Shown in pieces: positions 8,501 through 17,927 of a stretch of DNA of 32,589 nt. The notes under the pieces were generated by a model. That model was not told where the DNA came from. It made no database searches and saw nothing but the letters and a program-made list of their open reading frames with translations. The DNA lies in contig JAEWSG010000030.1 of NCBI GenBank assembly GCA_023398495.1, forward strand, positions 1 through 32,589, given 5' to 3'. The translations under genes were made by a program, and so were the position numbers. This DNA is from Bacillota bacterium (lineage in GTDB: Bacteria > Bacillota > Clostridia > Acetivibrionales > Acetivibrionaceae). Within the stretch, counting starts at the first letter, position 1, and each line of letters begins with the position of its first letter.

Positions 8501-11500
8501 CTCCTGCTTGTGCAACAGGCACTACATTGTCTTCATCAGTAGGTATAACAACAACCTCATTACTTTTACTTGCATTTCTGTATATATCAAGTGCCTCAAC
8601 TACATAGTAGTAGCTTATTCCTGGAGTTAGCCCTTCATCTGTCAGCGTATTTAAAGTGGTCTCTTTAACCAATCTGTAATCCGCTCCTGAAGTAGTAGAC
8701 CTGTATATTCTGTATCCTGCAAGGTCTGCTTCTTCCGATTTATCCCATGAAAGTTCTGCCCTCCAGCCTCCAGCCACTGCTGTAACCACAGGTTTTTGAG
8801 GTGCAAGCAGATTAAAGTCATAAGTTACTGTCTTATATTCACTCATATTATCAGAAGTGTCTGTTGCAAAAACTCTGAAGGAGTATTTACCATCTGACAA
8901 TTCATCAGTATTAAATGTGAAAACTACATTTTCGCTGAATTGTGTCAAATCCTGCTCGTATGCTGTTTCCCAGGAATCATTTACATCAGCGAATGGCTTA
9001 TACTCCACAGTAACATGCTTCAGCCTGTAATTATCTCCAACCATCACTGAAATTCTTGGATTTGCAGGCAGTGTAGCGCTGTCTATAGGTGACACACTGT
9101 ACACTATGGGTGCTTCATCATCAGGAAGAACCATACCGGACAAGGACGCACACATTTCTCCTTCATTACCAGCCACGTCTATAGCTGACACCTTATAATA
9201 GTAAGTCTTACCCTGTTCTACTGCCCTGTCAGTATACCCTAAAGATAATACCTTGTCAGCTAAAAGCTCAAAAGGTTCTATTCCTGTCTCTGATTTGTAT
9301 ACCCTGTACATATAAATATCTTTTTCACTTCCAAGCTTCCATTTCAGAGTTATGTTTCCGGCACTAGGCTCTATTGATAATCCTTCTGGTGCCAAAGGCC
9401 CTGTGTGGTCTATAATATACTCTGCATATGTATAGCTTCCTTCAACAGGACTTGTGAATCCTGCCCCATCGAAAGCTATTGCTCTTATATATATCTCTCC
9501 TTCAGCAAGGGCAGATACATCGTAATCGTATCTTGCTGTAAAGCTTGAGCTATATACTGAGTTTGCCACGGTAGTTATATCATTCCAAACTTCAAGATCA
9601 GTTGATACCTGGAACTTTACAGAAGCAATACTTGCATTATCTCTTGCATTAGCCCAAAGCGAGATCTTTTCTCCATAATAACTTGGTGAAGGCCCTATTC
9701 CGGCTATCCACGGTGCAACTTCATCAACTGAAGTTGAAACGGTGATATCTTCCGACGGTGTTCCCCTGTTTCCAAATCTGTCATAAGCTATTACTCTGTA
9801 AGTATAAACAGAATCAGGCTGCAAACCTGTAATGTTCATACCAAGAGTAGTGCTGGTTGTGCCCACGTTCCTGTATGTACCGTCAGCATTCTTTTGCTCT
9901 ACCATGAAGTATGAAAGATCCTGGTCTGAAACATCACTCCATTTGAGCACTACATAGGTTGAATGAGATATAAAGGAAAGTCCTTTTACCATTTCCGGGC
10001 CTGTAGTATCAACCTTGTATGTCCTGACAGGATTTCCGTCACTCTCTAAGCCTGACTTGTCAGTTGCTATTGCTCTTACATACACATCCCCATTAATAGG
10101 TGAAGGATTCCACCTGAAGGATGCTGTTCCACTTGTATTTTTTGATTCTATGTCCTCCCAATCGGTGCCATCTAATGAGTACTGAAGCTTGATGCTCTGT
10201 ATTGCGATATTATCTTCAGCACGTACTGTAATATAAGCATCAGGCCCAAGCAATGTCTTACTAGCCGGTTCAATTCCAAGCACCACCGGAATAATTTCAT
10301 CTATTACGGGGCTTGCTGATACTGCATTTGAATAACCGCTTTCCTGATTGAATTTATCAAAGGCCATTACCTTATAGTAGTATGTGCTGCCGTATTCTAC
10401 ATTTGCATCATCGTAGTAGTTGTTTAGTGCTCCATTGATTACATACACTGTTGAAGCTTTAAAATCTTCAGTTTTTGAACGCATTACCCTGTAGCCTGCG
10501 ATATCAGTGTCAACAGGTATATCCCAGGAAAGGTTGATCTTTCCGGTAACACCTAATGCCTGAATGTTCTCCGGAACTGATGGATTTGTCCTGTCTACAT
10601 TATATGAAGCTTCAAGACTGTCATAATTGCCTTCTTCATCGGCTATTGTAAATCTCAGTTTATAGCTTCCGCTGGTCATACCTGAAATATTCAAGTATGA
10701 ATAGAAATATGCATTTGATGAATTCCAATTGTAAGGGCCATATGCATTTGTTCCGAAAGGAGCCCATGTAGTCCCATCAACTGAATATTCAAATTTAGCT
10801 GTTGTGCCTGTCAGGTTATTACTGTTTGCAAAGAAAACCCTAAACATCTGGTTTGTGTTTCCGCCTACTGTAACACCTTCTATAGGTTCAACTCCTATAA
10901 TATGAGGCTTTAATGGTATTGCTGAAACACTATTGCCAACCTCAGATTCATTCCCGAACTTGTCGTATGCCAATACCGTATAGCTATAGGATACTCCCTC
11001 CGTCAACTCTCTATCCTTATAGAAGGTTTCTTTTGTAGTGCCTATCTCTGTATCATTCCTTAAGACCTTGTATCCTTCTACCTTATAATTGTCGGTTGAA
11101 GCAGTCCAGGTAACTGTTATTGAAGTACCTGTTTTTGAAGCAATTTTAATACCCTGTGGGATTGAAGGAGCTTCATTATCAACAGGAGTTGTGCAAGATA
11201 CTTCATCACTGAGTTCCGATTCATTTCCAGCCTTATCAAACGCACTTACTTTATATATGTAGGAAGTGCCCGGCTCAAGTCCTGCATCGGTGTAAGAGTT
11301 TCCAATTACTGTCTTTATCAATGTTCCATCTCTGTAGATATAGTAACCTTGTATACCAATGCCTTCATAATCCTGTGAGTCATTCCATGACAATTCAATT
11401 GCTTTGACTGTAACATCACCTGCACTCAGTCCCTCAGGTTTTGAAGGTTTCTGATTATCAAACAATGCCTTAGGACTATCCCCAGACTCATTACCTGAAA

Positions 11501-14500
11501 CATCATACGCCCTTACAGTATAGTTATAAAGGCCCTGAGCACTTACAGTATCATTATATGTCAACTGACTTGTGTTGCCTACTTTTGCGCCGTCTCTGTA
11601 TATGTTGTAACCGCTAACACTTACATTATCAGTAGCCTCAGTCCACTGAAGCCCGACTACTCCTCCTGCTTTACTTGTAACTGTCAGATAAGCAGGTGCT
11701 GTTGGCGGTGTCAGGTCTGAAGCTATTATAAGATTGTAAGCTCCTGTTCCTGTACCAGAAGTATGAGCAACCTTAACGTAGTATACCTTGCCTGCTGTAA
11801 GAGTGCTTGAGAGATAGAAGTTATTCCCTTCACCGGAATTATCATCCGAAATTCTCAATTGCTGCTTGTCATCGTACAAATAACCAAACGTATTTGTTGA
11901 ACCTGTGGATGTAATTGTGTATATAGCATCGGCTGCAGGTGTAAACTTATAAATATCCACATCACCCATGCTTTCGATGTTTCCATACACAGCCTTATTT
12001 ACAGTTACTTCTGAAGCACTGTCAAAGTTGTTGGAATGATCATCGGTACCTTCTATGAGCTTCAAAGTATATGCTCCTGTACCCGCATCGTCACAATCAA
12101 GATAATCCTTATGAGTTATCCTTACGTAATAATTCTGACCTTCACCTAAAGTAACCGGAATTGATAAGTCTTCAACGGTTGTACCGGTTCTGACATCTGA
12201 ATACAGCTGAATCCCGCTTTGGTTGAAAAGCTTCACTCTAATCTCGCCGTTTCCTAGAACATCAAAAACATAAGGTCCACTCAATTCAGAATTGAAAACA
12301 AATACATCCATGTCGCACTTATAATCAATGGCGGAATCAAGTTCATCGCCAACAGATAATACAGTTGCAGATGAATTCTTATTGCCATGGTCGTCGGAAA
12401 CCTTTATGATTTTAACACCATACTCACCGGTAGCACTTCCGCTGATATGTATGGTTTTTATGTAATAGGTCTTTCCTTCCTCTAACCTCGCAGGTATATA
12501 GTAGTTTGTATCAATACCTGAATTGTTGTCTGAAGCAATAAGTGCTTTGTCTTCTCCGTACAGATATCCGAGCAGATCATTATCTCCCGTACTCTCTATC
12601 AAATATGTACCTTCAGAATCAGCAACGAACTTCATAAAGTCAATATCTGAGGCATAATCAATATTGCATTCAAGTTCTGAGCCTATCTCTACAGGTGTTG
12701 CTGTATCAAATGAGTTTCCGTGATCGTCTCCTGCACTCTCTCCTGTATTGATTACCTTTATTGTATATTCTCCAAGCCCGGAAACCGGATCAGTGTGAAT
12801 TACCTTCACATAACATGTACGGTTTGCCGGAAGGCTCTGTATAATACTGAAGTTTTTGTCGGTATCGTCAATATTGTCGGAAGAACCGAGCATATTCCCT
12901 ATACTGTCATATATTTCACAGTAAGTGTCATTACTACCGTAACTCCTTATTTGATAAATACCGTCGGCAGATGGTGAAAATCTGAAGTAGTCAACATCTC
13001 CGGAATAATTGAAGTTACCTGCACTTTCCACACCTATTTGTACAAGTGATGCATAATTAATCTCATTCTTGTGGTCATCTGTCCCGGGATAAATGGCAAA
13101 GCCATAATCACCAAAATTATTAGACTCTTCATATAACCTCAGGTAATAAGTCTTGCCCTCTTCGAGGTTATATACGATTTTAAAGTTGCGTCCGTCATTA
13201 GCTGAGTTGTAGTCATATGCCAAACTAGATTTTGCATCATTATAAAGCCTTCCATACATATTCAGGCTTCCAAAGCTTTCAATAGTATATGATGCAGTCT
13301 TTAGAGCAACAAACTTAACATAATCATTATCATTCAGTGCTTCTATGCCTGAATAAATTAATTTAAGAGTATCTACCTCTGTTGCTGTTTCAAAACTGTC
13401 TCCGAAGTTGTCAGTCAATTTTGTAAGTTTGATTTTGTACGCACCTGTATTCATATTATCCTTATCTGAATAATAATTGTGGCGTACCTGCAAATAATAA
13501 GTTTGATTTGCGACAAGTTTGTACGCAATCCTGAAGTTTTTGTTCTCACCGCTTATATCATTGTTGCTGTGGTGACCTGTCAAACTGCCATAGAGATCAG
13601 CACTTCCAGTACTTTCCATCACATAAGGTCCTGACTCCTCAGGTACAATCTTGAAATAATCGATGTCAAAAGTAAAACCTATTTCTCCGGATATCTCCTC
13701 ACCTGTAGTAAGCATAGTTGCAGTGCTGTTATTATATCCGTGGTCATCATCAACCGAATACACTTTTATAAAATATGGTACATCTTTTGAATCAGTCCAT
13801 GTTTTCAGATAATAAGTCTTATCTGCTTCAAACCATTCTGAAATAAGGAAGTTATAACCAATTCCTCCATCGTAATTTCTTGTAAGATAGCTTTTACTGC
13901 TATTGTAAAGCTCGGCTGTAGTATTGATGCTTCCGCTACTTTCAAAGCAATACATACCGCTTTGGGCAGGAACGAACTTAAAGAAATCATAGTCCCCATC
14001 GCTTTCCTGCACAACTTGAATTTCGTCGACAGCTTGAATCTCTGTAGCTGTATCAAAGCTGTTGCCATGATCATCCGCCAGTTGAGTTATCTTTATTCCA
14101 TAAGCTCCGGTATTTGCATTATCCTTATCTCCCCTGCTGGCATGATATACCTGTAAATAATAAGTCTGACCGGCATTTAAGGTGTACGCTATCCTGAAAT
14201 TCCTATTGACCGTACTTATATCATAACCATATACATAATTATATAGATATGCGTCAACGTTTGTAGTTCCGGTACTTTCAATTGAATAAGGTCCTGATAC
14301 GGCAGGTGTAAATTTAAAGTAGTCATAGTCATTTGCAAAGTCTATTTTAGCCGGAACTTCCGTATCAAGAGCAAGTTCCGTAGCCGAGTTATTGTCATAT
14401 CCATGGTCGTCAGTCAATACATCGACTATCACTTTATAGGGTACATTAATGTTGTAGGAATATGTCTGTATGTAATATGTCTCCTCAGCATTAAGCCATA

Positions 14501-17500
14501 ATGCAGAATAAAAGTTAGATCCTGTTCCCGAATCATGATCGTAAATTAATCTACTTTGAGAAGAATTATAAATATAAGCATAAGGATTGCCGGTTCCACT
14601 GCTCTCTATCCTGTACATTCCTGAAGTCTCAACAGTGAATTTTAAGTAATCTATATCTCCGTCACTTTCCTTTAATGCCTGCACTTCGTTACCAATTTCA
14701 ATTTCAGTTGCTGTATCAAAGCTGTTTCCATGATCGTCTGCCAGTTGGGTTACCTTTATACCATAAGCTCCCGTATTTGTATAATCCTTATCTCCCCGAT
14801 TGGCATGATATACCTGTATATAATATGTTTGGCCTGCACTCAGAGAATATGTTATTTTGAAATTCCTGTCAGTAGAACTTATATCATAACCATATGCGTA
14901 ATTATACAAATATGCATCAACATTTGTACTTCCGGTACTCTCTATTACATAAGGCCCTGCTTCTGAAGGCGTAAACTTAAAGTAGTCATAGTCGTCTGAA
15001 AAGTTTATCTCTCCAGCAACTTCTGTGTCCAAGGCAAGCTCTGTTGCCGAATTGTTGTCATACCCATGGTCATCAGTCAACGGGCTGACTTTAACCTTAT
15101 AAGGTACATTAACGTTGTACGAATATGTTCTGATATAGTAAGTCTCCTCAGCATTAAGCCACAGAGCACTATAAAAATTGGATCCCTTTCCTGCGTCATG
15201 ATCATAAGTAATTCTGGTTTGAGCTGAATTATAAATGTAAGCGTAGGGATTACCTGTTCCGCTGCTCTCTATACTGTACATACCGGAAGTCTCAACAGTG
15301 AATTTTAAGTAGTCATAATCCCCTTCACTTTCCTGAGTAGCCTGTATTTCGTCTCCAACCTCAATCTCTGTTGCTGTATCAAAGCTGTTTCCATGGTCGT
15401 CTGTCAATTGGGTTACCTTTATCCCATAAGCTCCCGTATTTGTATAATCCTTATCTCCCCTGTTAGCGTGATACACCTGTATATAATAAGTTTGATCCGC
15501 ATTCAGAGTATATGTGATTTTGAAGTTCCTATCAGTAGAACTTATATCATAACCATATGCACAATTATATAAATATCCATCGACATTTGTTGTACCTGTG
15601 CTCTCTATTGCATAAGGCCCGGAATCTGCAGGTGTAAATTTAAAGTAATCATAGTCATCAGAAAAATTGATTTCTCCTGCAACTTCCGTATCTAGCACCA
15701 ACTCCGTTGCTGAATTATTGTCATATCCATGATCATCCTCCATGGGTGTAACACAAACTTTGTATGCAACATTAATGGTATATGAAAAAGTCCTGATATA
15801 ATAAGTCTCATTGGCATTAAGCCATACTGCAGAATAAAAGTTGGATCCCTTTCCTGCATCATGATCATAAGCTATTCTGCTTTGAGAAGAATTGTAAATA
15901 TAAACATACGTATTAGCTGTTCCTGTGCTCTCTACACCGTACATTCCTGAAGTTTCCGGAACAACTTTGAAGTAGTCATAGTCCCCGTCACTTTCCCCTA
16001 CGGCTTCAATTTGAGCACCTATTTCCAAAATAGTAGCCGAATCAAAAGAATTTCCATGATCATCAGTTCCTGCAGATATCCTGATGCTGTATTCTCCAGT
16101 TTTTGCAGTATCCTTATCACTATAGCCGGCATGATATACATAAAGATAATAGGTCTGACCGGCATTTAATGCTTGAACCATCCTGAAATTTTTATCAGTA
16201 CTACTTATATCATATGCAGTTGTGCCATTTTGCAATGTTCCCGTGAGATCAGTTGTTCCTGTGCTCTCGATTACATAAGGCCCGTTTACAGCCGGAACAA
16301 ACTTAAAGTAGTCAAAATCCCTTGCATAATTTATTTCACCGGGTATATTGTCACCAATCTGTACAAAAGTAGCCGTATCTGTGCTATTTCCATGGTCATC
16401 AACCATTTTTGAGACTTTTATTTTGTACGATGTATCGAGTGTATATGAATGAGATCTGATATAGTAGGTCTTTTTTGCTTCAAGTGGACTTACTATATAA
16501 TAGTTGTTACCTGTTCCCTCACTGTGTGAGGATGTAATGTAATTATTGCTGCTATCATATAAATAAGCATAAGTATCACATGTTCCAGTGCTTTCAAAAG
16601 CATAGATGCCTGCTGTGGCAGGTACAAATTTAAAATAATCCACTTCATTTTCTGCTTCTGCAACAGCTGAAAACTCACTGTCTAGCTGTATCTCTGTTGC
16701 ATTGCCTGTATCATTGCCGTGGTCATCTGCCAACTGGCTAATCAAAAGACCGTACTCTCCCGTTTTTTCATAGTCTTTATCTGTGTTGGCATTGTTCACA
16801 TAAACATAATATGTTTGATTTGCATTAAGAGTGTAATTAATTCTGAAGTTCTTATTTTCTGCACTTATGTCGTAAGCTGTCCTTTCACTTACCAAAGTTC
16901 CTGTCAAATCAAGACTCCCCGTACTTTCTATTTTATAGGGACCACTTTTAGCAGGTGTGAATTTAAAGTAATCCATGTCACCTGCATAATTCATGTTGCC
17001 TGTTATTTCAGTCCCTATTTGAATAGCGTAAGCTGACCCGGAATCATTTCCGTAATCATCATTAAGTTTTGATACCTTTAAGGTATAAGGAACACCATAA
17101 TTATAGGAGTGTAGTCTCAAATAATATTCTTTGCCTGCTACAAGCGTATAGGCTATGAATATATTATAACCTGTTCCCTCATCCCATCCTGATGCAATAT
17201 GGCCTCTGTCCTGGTTGTATAAATATCCATATGTGTTGGAAGTACCTGTTGTCTCAAAGGAATAAACTCCCGTCTCATCAGGCTTGAATTTGAAATAGTC
17301 TACATCCGGACTATCCTCTATACTGCCGGAATACTCAGTATCAGCCTCAATTAAGGCCGCACTATCGAAATCATTCCCGTAAATGTCGCCAGTTGGTGTA
17401 GGTGTTAATAGAATTGTCGGTGTTTCTGTCGGTGTCACTTCAGACGTATATACAGCTTGGCTGACTGTAGTCTGTTCAATGCCTTCTTGCGGCATTTCCG

Positions 17501-17594
17501 TCAAGTTTTCCGCCATTGAAAATGCAGGTATTGGGTTTGCTATAGATGTAATCAAAATTAGCAGAACCAATATCTTTGGTAATAGCTTATGCAT
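5565..17594 (-). CDS. Giant secreted multidomain protein (PPC-like repeats, FN3, PKD, tandem CBM4/9-like)
   Basis: A 4009-residue extracellular protein. Residues 1-26 are a signal peptide (basic start, Leu/Ile core, PAFS cleavage site), then a Thr/Pro linker (about 50-68). Seventeen repeats of about 110 residues (about 70-1955) look like bacterial pre-peptidase C-terminal (PPC) beta-domains, each opening with a DDHGN-type motif and carrying DYFKF and TYYI/YYL strands. Residues about 1958-3020 hold seven FN3 domains interleaved with Ig-like modules; 3023-3106 is a PKD domain (WNFGDG); 3112-3195 a carboxypeptidase-regulatory-like domain; 3198-3505 is unrecognised; then an eighth FN3 (about 3522-3604), an Ig-like module and two tandem CBM4/9-like modules (3700-3852, 3856-4009). 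No catalytic domain, dockerin, SLH, LPXTG or C-terminal membrane anchor is visible. ATG follows AAGGGGGG. Likely a substrate- or wall-binding scaffold or adhesin; function is inferred. Confidence 0.92.
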   Translation of the reverse strand: MHKLLPKILVLLILITSIANPIPAFSMAENLTEMPQEGIEQTTVSQAVYTSEVTPTETPTILLTPTPTGDIYGNDFDSAALIEADTEYSGSIEDSPDVDYFKFKPDETGVYSFETTGTSNTYGYLYNQDRGHIASGWDEGTGYNIFIAYTLVAGKEYYLRLHSYNYGVPYTLKVSKLNDDYGNDSGSAYAIQIGTEITGNMNYAGDMDYFKFTPAKSGPYKIESTGSLDLTGTLVSERTAYDISAENKNFRINYTLNANQTYYVYVNNANTDKDYEKTGEYGLLISQLADDHGNDTGNATEIQLDSEFSAVAEAENEVDYFKFVPATAGIYAFESTGTCDTYAYLYDSSNNYITSSHSEGTGNNYYIVSPLEAKKTYYIRSHSYTLDTSYKIKVSKMVDDHGNSTDTATFVQIGDNIPGEINYARDFDYFKFVPAVNGPYVIESTGTTDLTGTLQNGTTAYDISSTDKNFRMVQALNAGQTYYLYVYHAGYSDKDTAKTGEYSIRISAGTDDHGNSFDSATILEIGAQIEAVGESDGDYDYFKVVPETSGMYGVESTGTANTYVYIYNSSQSRIAYDHDAGKGSNFYSAVWLNANETYYIRTFSYTINVAYKVCVTPMEDDHGYDNNSATELVLDTEVAGEINFSDDYDYFKFTPADSGPYAIESTGTTNVDGYLYNCAYGYDISSTDRNFKITYTLNADQTYYIQVYHANRGDKDYTNTGAYGIKVTQLTDDHGNSFDTATEIEVGDEIQATQESEGDYDYLKFTVETSGMYSIESSGTGNPYAYIYNSAQTRITYDHDAGKGSNFYSALWLNAEETYYIRTYSYNVNVPYKVKVSPLTDDHGYDNNSATELALDTEVAGEINFSDDYDYFKFTPSEAGPYVIESTGSTNVDAYLYNYAYGYDISSTDRNFKITYSLSAGQTYYIQVYHANRGDKDYTNTGAYGIKVTQLADDHGNSFDTATEIEIGNEVQALKESDGDIDYLKFTVETSGMYRIESSGTGNPYAYIYNSSQSRLIYDHDSGTGSNFYSALWLNAEETYYIQTYSYNINVPYKVIVDVLTDDHGYDNNSATELALDTEVPAKIDFANDYDYFKFTPAVSGPYSIESTGTTNVDAYLYNYVYGYDISTVNRNFRIAYTLNAGQTYYLQVYHASRGDKDNANTGAYGIKITQLADDHGNSFDTATEIQAVDEIQVVQESDGDYDFFKFVPAQSGMYCFESSGSINTTAELYNSSKSYLTRNYDGGIGYNFLISEWFEADKTYYLKTWTDSKDVPYFIKVYSVDDDHGYNNSTATMLTTGEEISGEIGFTFDIDYFKIVPEESGPYVMESTGSADLYGSLTGHHSNNDISGENKNFRIAYKLVANQTYYLQVRHNYYSDKDNMNTGAYKIKLTKLTDNFGDSFETATEVDTLKLIYSGIEALNDNDYVKFVALKTASYTIESFGSLNMYGRLYNDAKSSLAYDYNSANDGRNFKIVYNLEEGKTYYLRLYEESNNFGDYGFAIYPGTDDHKNEINYASLVQIGVESAGNFNYSGDVDYFRFSPSADGIYQIRSYGSNDTYCEIYDSIGNMLGSSDNIDDTDKNFSIIQSLPANRTCYVKVIHTDPVSGLGEYTIKVINTGESAGDDHGNSFDTATPVEIGSELECNIDYASDIDFMKFVADSEGTYLIESTGDNDLLGYLYGEDKALIASDNNSGIDTNYYIPARLEEGKTYYIKTIHISGSATGEYGVKIIKVSDDHGNKNSSATVLSVGDELDSAIDYKCDMDVFVFNSELSGPYVFDVLGNGEIRVKLFNQSGIQLYSDVRTGTTVEDLSIPVTLGEGQNYYVRITHKDYLDCDDAGTGAYTLKLIEGTDDHSNNFDSASEVTVNKAVYGNIESMGDVDIYKFTPAADAIYTITSTGSTNTFGYLYDDKQQLRISDDNSGEGNNFYLSSTLTAGKVYYVKVAHTSGTGTGAYNLIIASDLTPPTAPAYLTVTSKAGGVVGLQWTEATDNVSVSGYNIYRDGAKVGNTSQLTYNDTVSAQGLYNYTVRAYDVSGNESGDSPKALFDNQKPSKPEGLSAGDVTVKAIELSWNDSQDYEGIGIQGYYIYRDGTLIKTVIGNSYTDAGLEPGTSYIYKVSAFDKAGNESELSDEVSCTTPVDNEAPSIPQGIKIASKTGTSITVTWTASTDNYKVEGYKVLRNDTEIGTTKETFYKDRELTEGVSYSYTVLAYDKFGNESEVGNSVSAIPLKPHIIGVEPIEGVTVGGNTNQMFRVFFANSNNLTGTTAKFEYSVDGTTWAPFGTNAYGPYNWNSSNAYFYSYLNISGMTSGSYKLRFTIADEEGNYDSLEASYNVDRTNPSVPENIQALGVTGKINLSWDIPVDTDIAGYRVMRSKTEDFKASTVYVINGALNNYYDDANVEYGSTYYYKVMAFDKFNQESGYSNAVSASPVIDEIIPVVLGIEPASKTLLGPDAYITVRAEDNIAIQSIKLQYSLDGTDWEDIESKNTSGTASFRWNPSPINGDVYVRAIATDKSGLESDGNPVRTYKVDTTGPEMVKGLSFISHSTYVVLKWSDVSDQDLSYFMVEQKNADGTYRNVGTTSTTLGMNITGLQPDSVYTYRVIAYDRFGNRGTPSEDITVSTSVDEVAPWIAGIGPSPSYYGEKISLWANARDNASIASVKFQVSTDLEVWNDITTVANSVYSSSFTARYDYDVSALAEGEIYIRAIAFDGAGFTSPVEGSYTYAEYIIDHTGPLAPEGLSIEPSAGNITLKWKLGSEKDIYMYRVYKSETGIEPFELLADKVLSLGYTDRAVEQGKTYYYKVSAIDVAGNEGEMCASLSGMVLPDDEAPIVYSVSPIDSATLPANPRISVMVGDNYRLKHVTVEYKPFADVNDSWETAYEQDLTQFSENVVFTFNTDELSDGKYSFRVFATDTSDNMSEYKTVTYDFNLLAPQKPVVTAVAGGWRAELSWDKSEEADLAGYRIYRSTTSGADYRLVKETTLNTLTDEGLTPGISYYYVVEALDIYRNASKSNEVVVIPTDEDNVVPVAQAGEDQIIATDTAVWFDGTRSKDNNRISEYLWNFGDGETSNQAQPSHIYTVPGEYTVTLTVKDPAGNIGSDTLTVTVKPAQQVGTLEIKVVDDSSGAAIGGSSVVVEYPDGTMQNYSTNGAGVLNVSVPAGEYKVYAYKTDYRPGYTGIAVEANTKTPVTVKLEKGELVVGELTVRRLTLDEIVDAGIDITAPENQYVYKFEVHLAFQNRPLPKQELIVNGSGSVITYNPLYIGGNGGYGSSLVAYPVAIPVPNHPEVRPTVAYMVIPGEARFLKEFFEVGLTLENTADPVFVIEQSKAVLKLPEGLALATTRDPQSLEVNIGDFAGGERKEVKWIIRGDKKGYYTLEADFTGILQPFGEPVAATFKNKEPFRVWGEDALEMHVYAQEQADFGHPYKVRFELVNVSDIPVYYPAIELLEEGKQNYFYAPNQELVKSVEELPAGEKLVKEYILVSAITGELDLSRSYVLRTGGNVSIPSFIHEISAQENYKGNAPVVKEIQNVDGTVTLKWGAVQNATGYKIYSIRRDLNMSVDPDQLIAQVDAGTTTYTISETGEHLDYIVTTLLDNGEILRHAILKWPYGEDPAPAVVTVDPEVIYAGRSTEVWITSNKGGFPVNGGTAKVGGTTVELDSNGQAKVTLTPDAPGELEVQIFNAEGEFLVSKKINVIAEDVGGGLLKNPSFSVNTKGWYLWTSGGAKATGARDTEECDTAPGGYRIDCTAKGTAINHIQLYTGEIKVEEGKRYRLSFMAKSEGGSTSPLIQLMKMASPWTNYSTVKSVQIGSEWAMYNVYLTSNTTDNNARITFSLGSRMPEGGKLYIDSLSMVEDPELLVNPSFESNADGWSLWTQSGAVATGERDTEEYDSASAGYRIDCTANGTAMNQIQLYTAGINVQSGKRYRLTFRAKSEGGNAKPVLSLMQKNSPWAVYAPVKTVTIGTEWTTYEVYFDCNSTDSNARLNISLGDRIPEGGKLYIDSMSMVAAD
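5568..6497 (-). repeat. Tandem duplicated carbohydrate-binding modules (CBM4/9-like)
   Basis: Two consecutive modules of about 153 residues start LLKNPSF and LLVNPSF. They share GGYRIDC/AGYRIDC, HIQLYTG/QIQLYTA, GKRYRL, AKSEGG and PEGGKLYIDS motifs almost unchanged. The NPSF-GW start and the GKRYRLSF core match the CBM_4_9 family found in clostridial plant-polysaccharide enzymes. Their close similarity points to a recent duplication. Binding to polysaccharide is inferred from the family. Confidence 0.8.
11721..17391 (-). repeat. Seventeen coding repeats of PPC-like domains
   Basis: Counting the opening motif (DIYGN, DDYGN, DDHGN, DDHGY, DNFGD, DDHKN, DDHSN) gives 17 units. Two types alternate. 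Type A carries a DYDYFKF/DYLKF strand followed by an aromatic YIYNSSQ-like turn. Type B carries EINF or DYDYFKFTP, then a YDISS..NF turn and an insertion ending GDKDY..TGAY. The last units are the most diverged. Repeats are within one uninterrupted reading frame. Confidence 0.85.
14061..16049 (-). repeat. Near-identical 663-bp tandem units inside the giant gene
   Basis: Matching landmarks recur exactly 663 bp apart (14061, 14724, 15387; and 14386, 15049, 15712), so the unit is 221 codons, one A plus one B domain. Similarity is high at the DNA level, unlike the diverged outer repeats. This indicates recent expansion and likely length variation between strains. Such repeats may also collapse in short-read assemblies. 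Confidence 0.85.
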
Positions 17595-17637
17595 TTCTTG
17601 CCCCCCTTATATTTGATTTATATAATATAAAAACATA

Positions 17638-17657
17638 GCCTGCATATAATTGCAGGT
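17638..17657 (-). promoter_or_regulatory. Leader hairpin upstream of the giant gene
   Basis: CCTGCA (17639-17644) and TGCAGG (17651-17656) pair around a 6-nt loop, about 45 nt upstream of the ATG at 17594 and inside the transcript expected from the promoter at 17724-17753. On the minus strand a short T run follows (TATGTTTTTAT), so it might be a weak attenuator or an mRNA-stabilising hairpin. No known riboswitch fold was recognised. Confidence 0.4.
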
Positions 17658-17723
17658 ATGTAATCTCCCATTTTTTTCTATGTAGTCATTAAAATTATAT
17701 CAAAGCAATCATCAGGTTTCAAT

Positions 17724-17753
17724 ATATTAAAACAATATAAAAGAAAGTATCAA
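17724..17753 (-). promoter_or_regulatory. Candidate sigma-A promoter of the giant gene
   Basis: On the minus strand TTGATA (17753-17748) and TAATAT (17729-17724) are 18 bases apart. Transcription would start near 17717, leaving a leader of about 120 nt that contains the 17638-17657 hairpin. Confidence 0.5.
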
Positions 17754-17780
17754 TATATACAAACATCTTACGAATTCTGA

Positions 17781-17818
17781 GGTGCATTTATTTTTCGTGC
17801 ACTATTAAAATATGCACC
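17781..17818 (-). promoter_or_regulatory. GTGCACGAAAA motif upstream of the giant gene, inverted repeat
   Basis: GGTGCAT (17781-17787) and ATGCACC (17812-17818) form a 7-bp inverted repeat around a GTGCAC core (17797-17802). Read toward the giant gene, GTGCACGAAAA plus TAAATGCACC matches the motif at 137-158 upstream of ytvI. The left flank GCATATTTTAATAGT also resembles 5422-5436. It is an operator or a dispersed repeat; sequence alone does not decide. Confidence 0.4.
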
Positions 17819-17927
17819 CCTAGTTCTGAATAACTTTTTTACCTTAACGGGTGAGCATTCAGATAAAATATTATTTTCCAAGGTCAATATATGTAGAAAC
17901 AATGAAATAATTTGTTTAATAATTAGT

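Noticed and set aside
11721..17391. Regularly spaced repeats that might suggest a CRISPR array
   Set aside because: The period is about 330 or 663 bp, the repeats are coding and diverged, and there are no short identical repeats with unique spacers or cas genes.
5638..17616. Many open frames of 60-190 codons opposite or across the giant gene
   Set aside because: They are shadows of a long repetitive coding frame, lack ribosome sites and show no family features.
17595..17780. A cyclic-di-GMP or other known riboswitch in the leader of the giant gene
   Set aside because: The leader has only a 6-bp hairpin; the conserved core sequences and helices of the c-di-GMP classes are not present.
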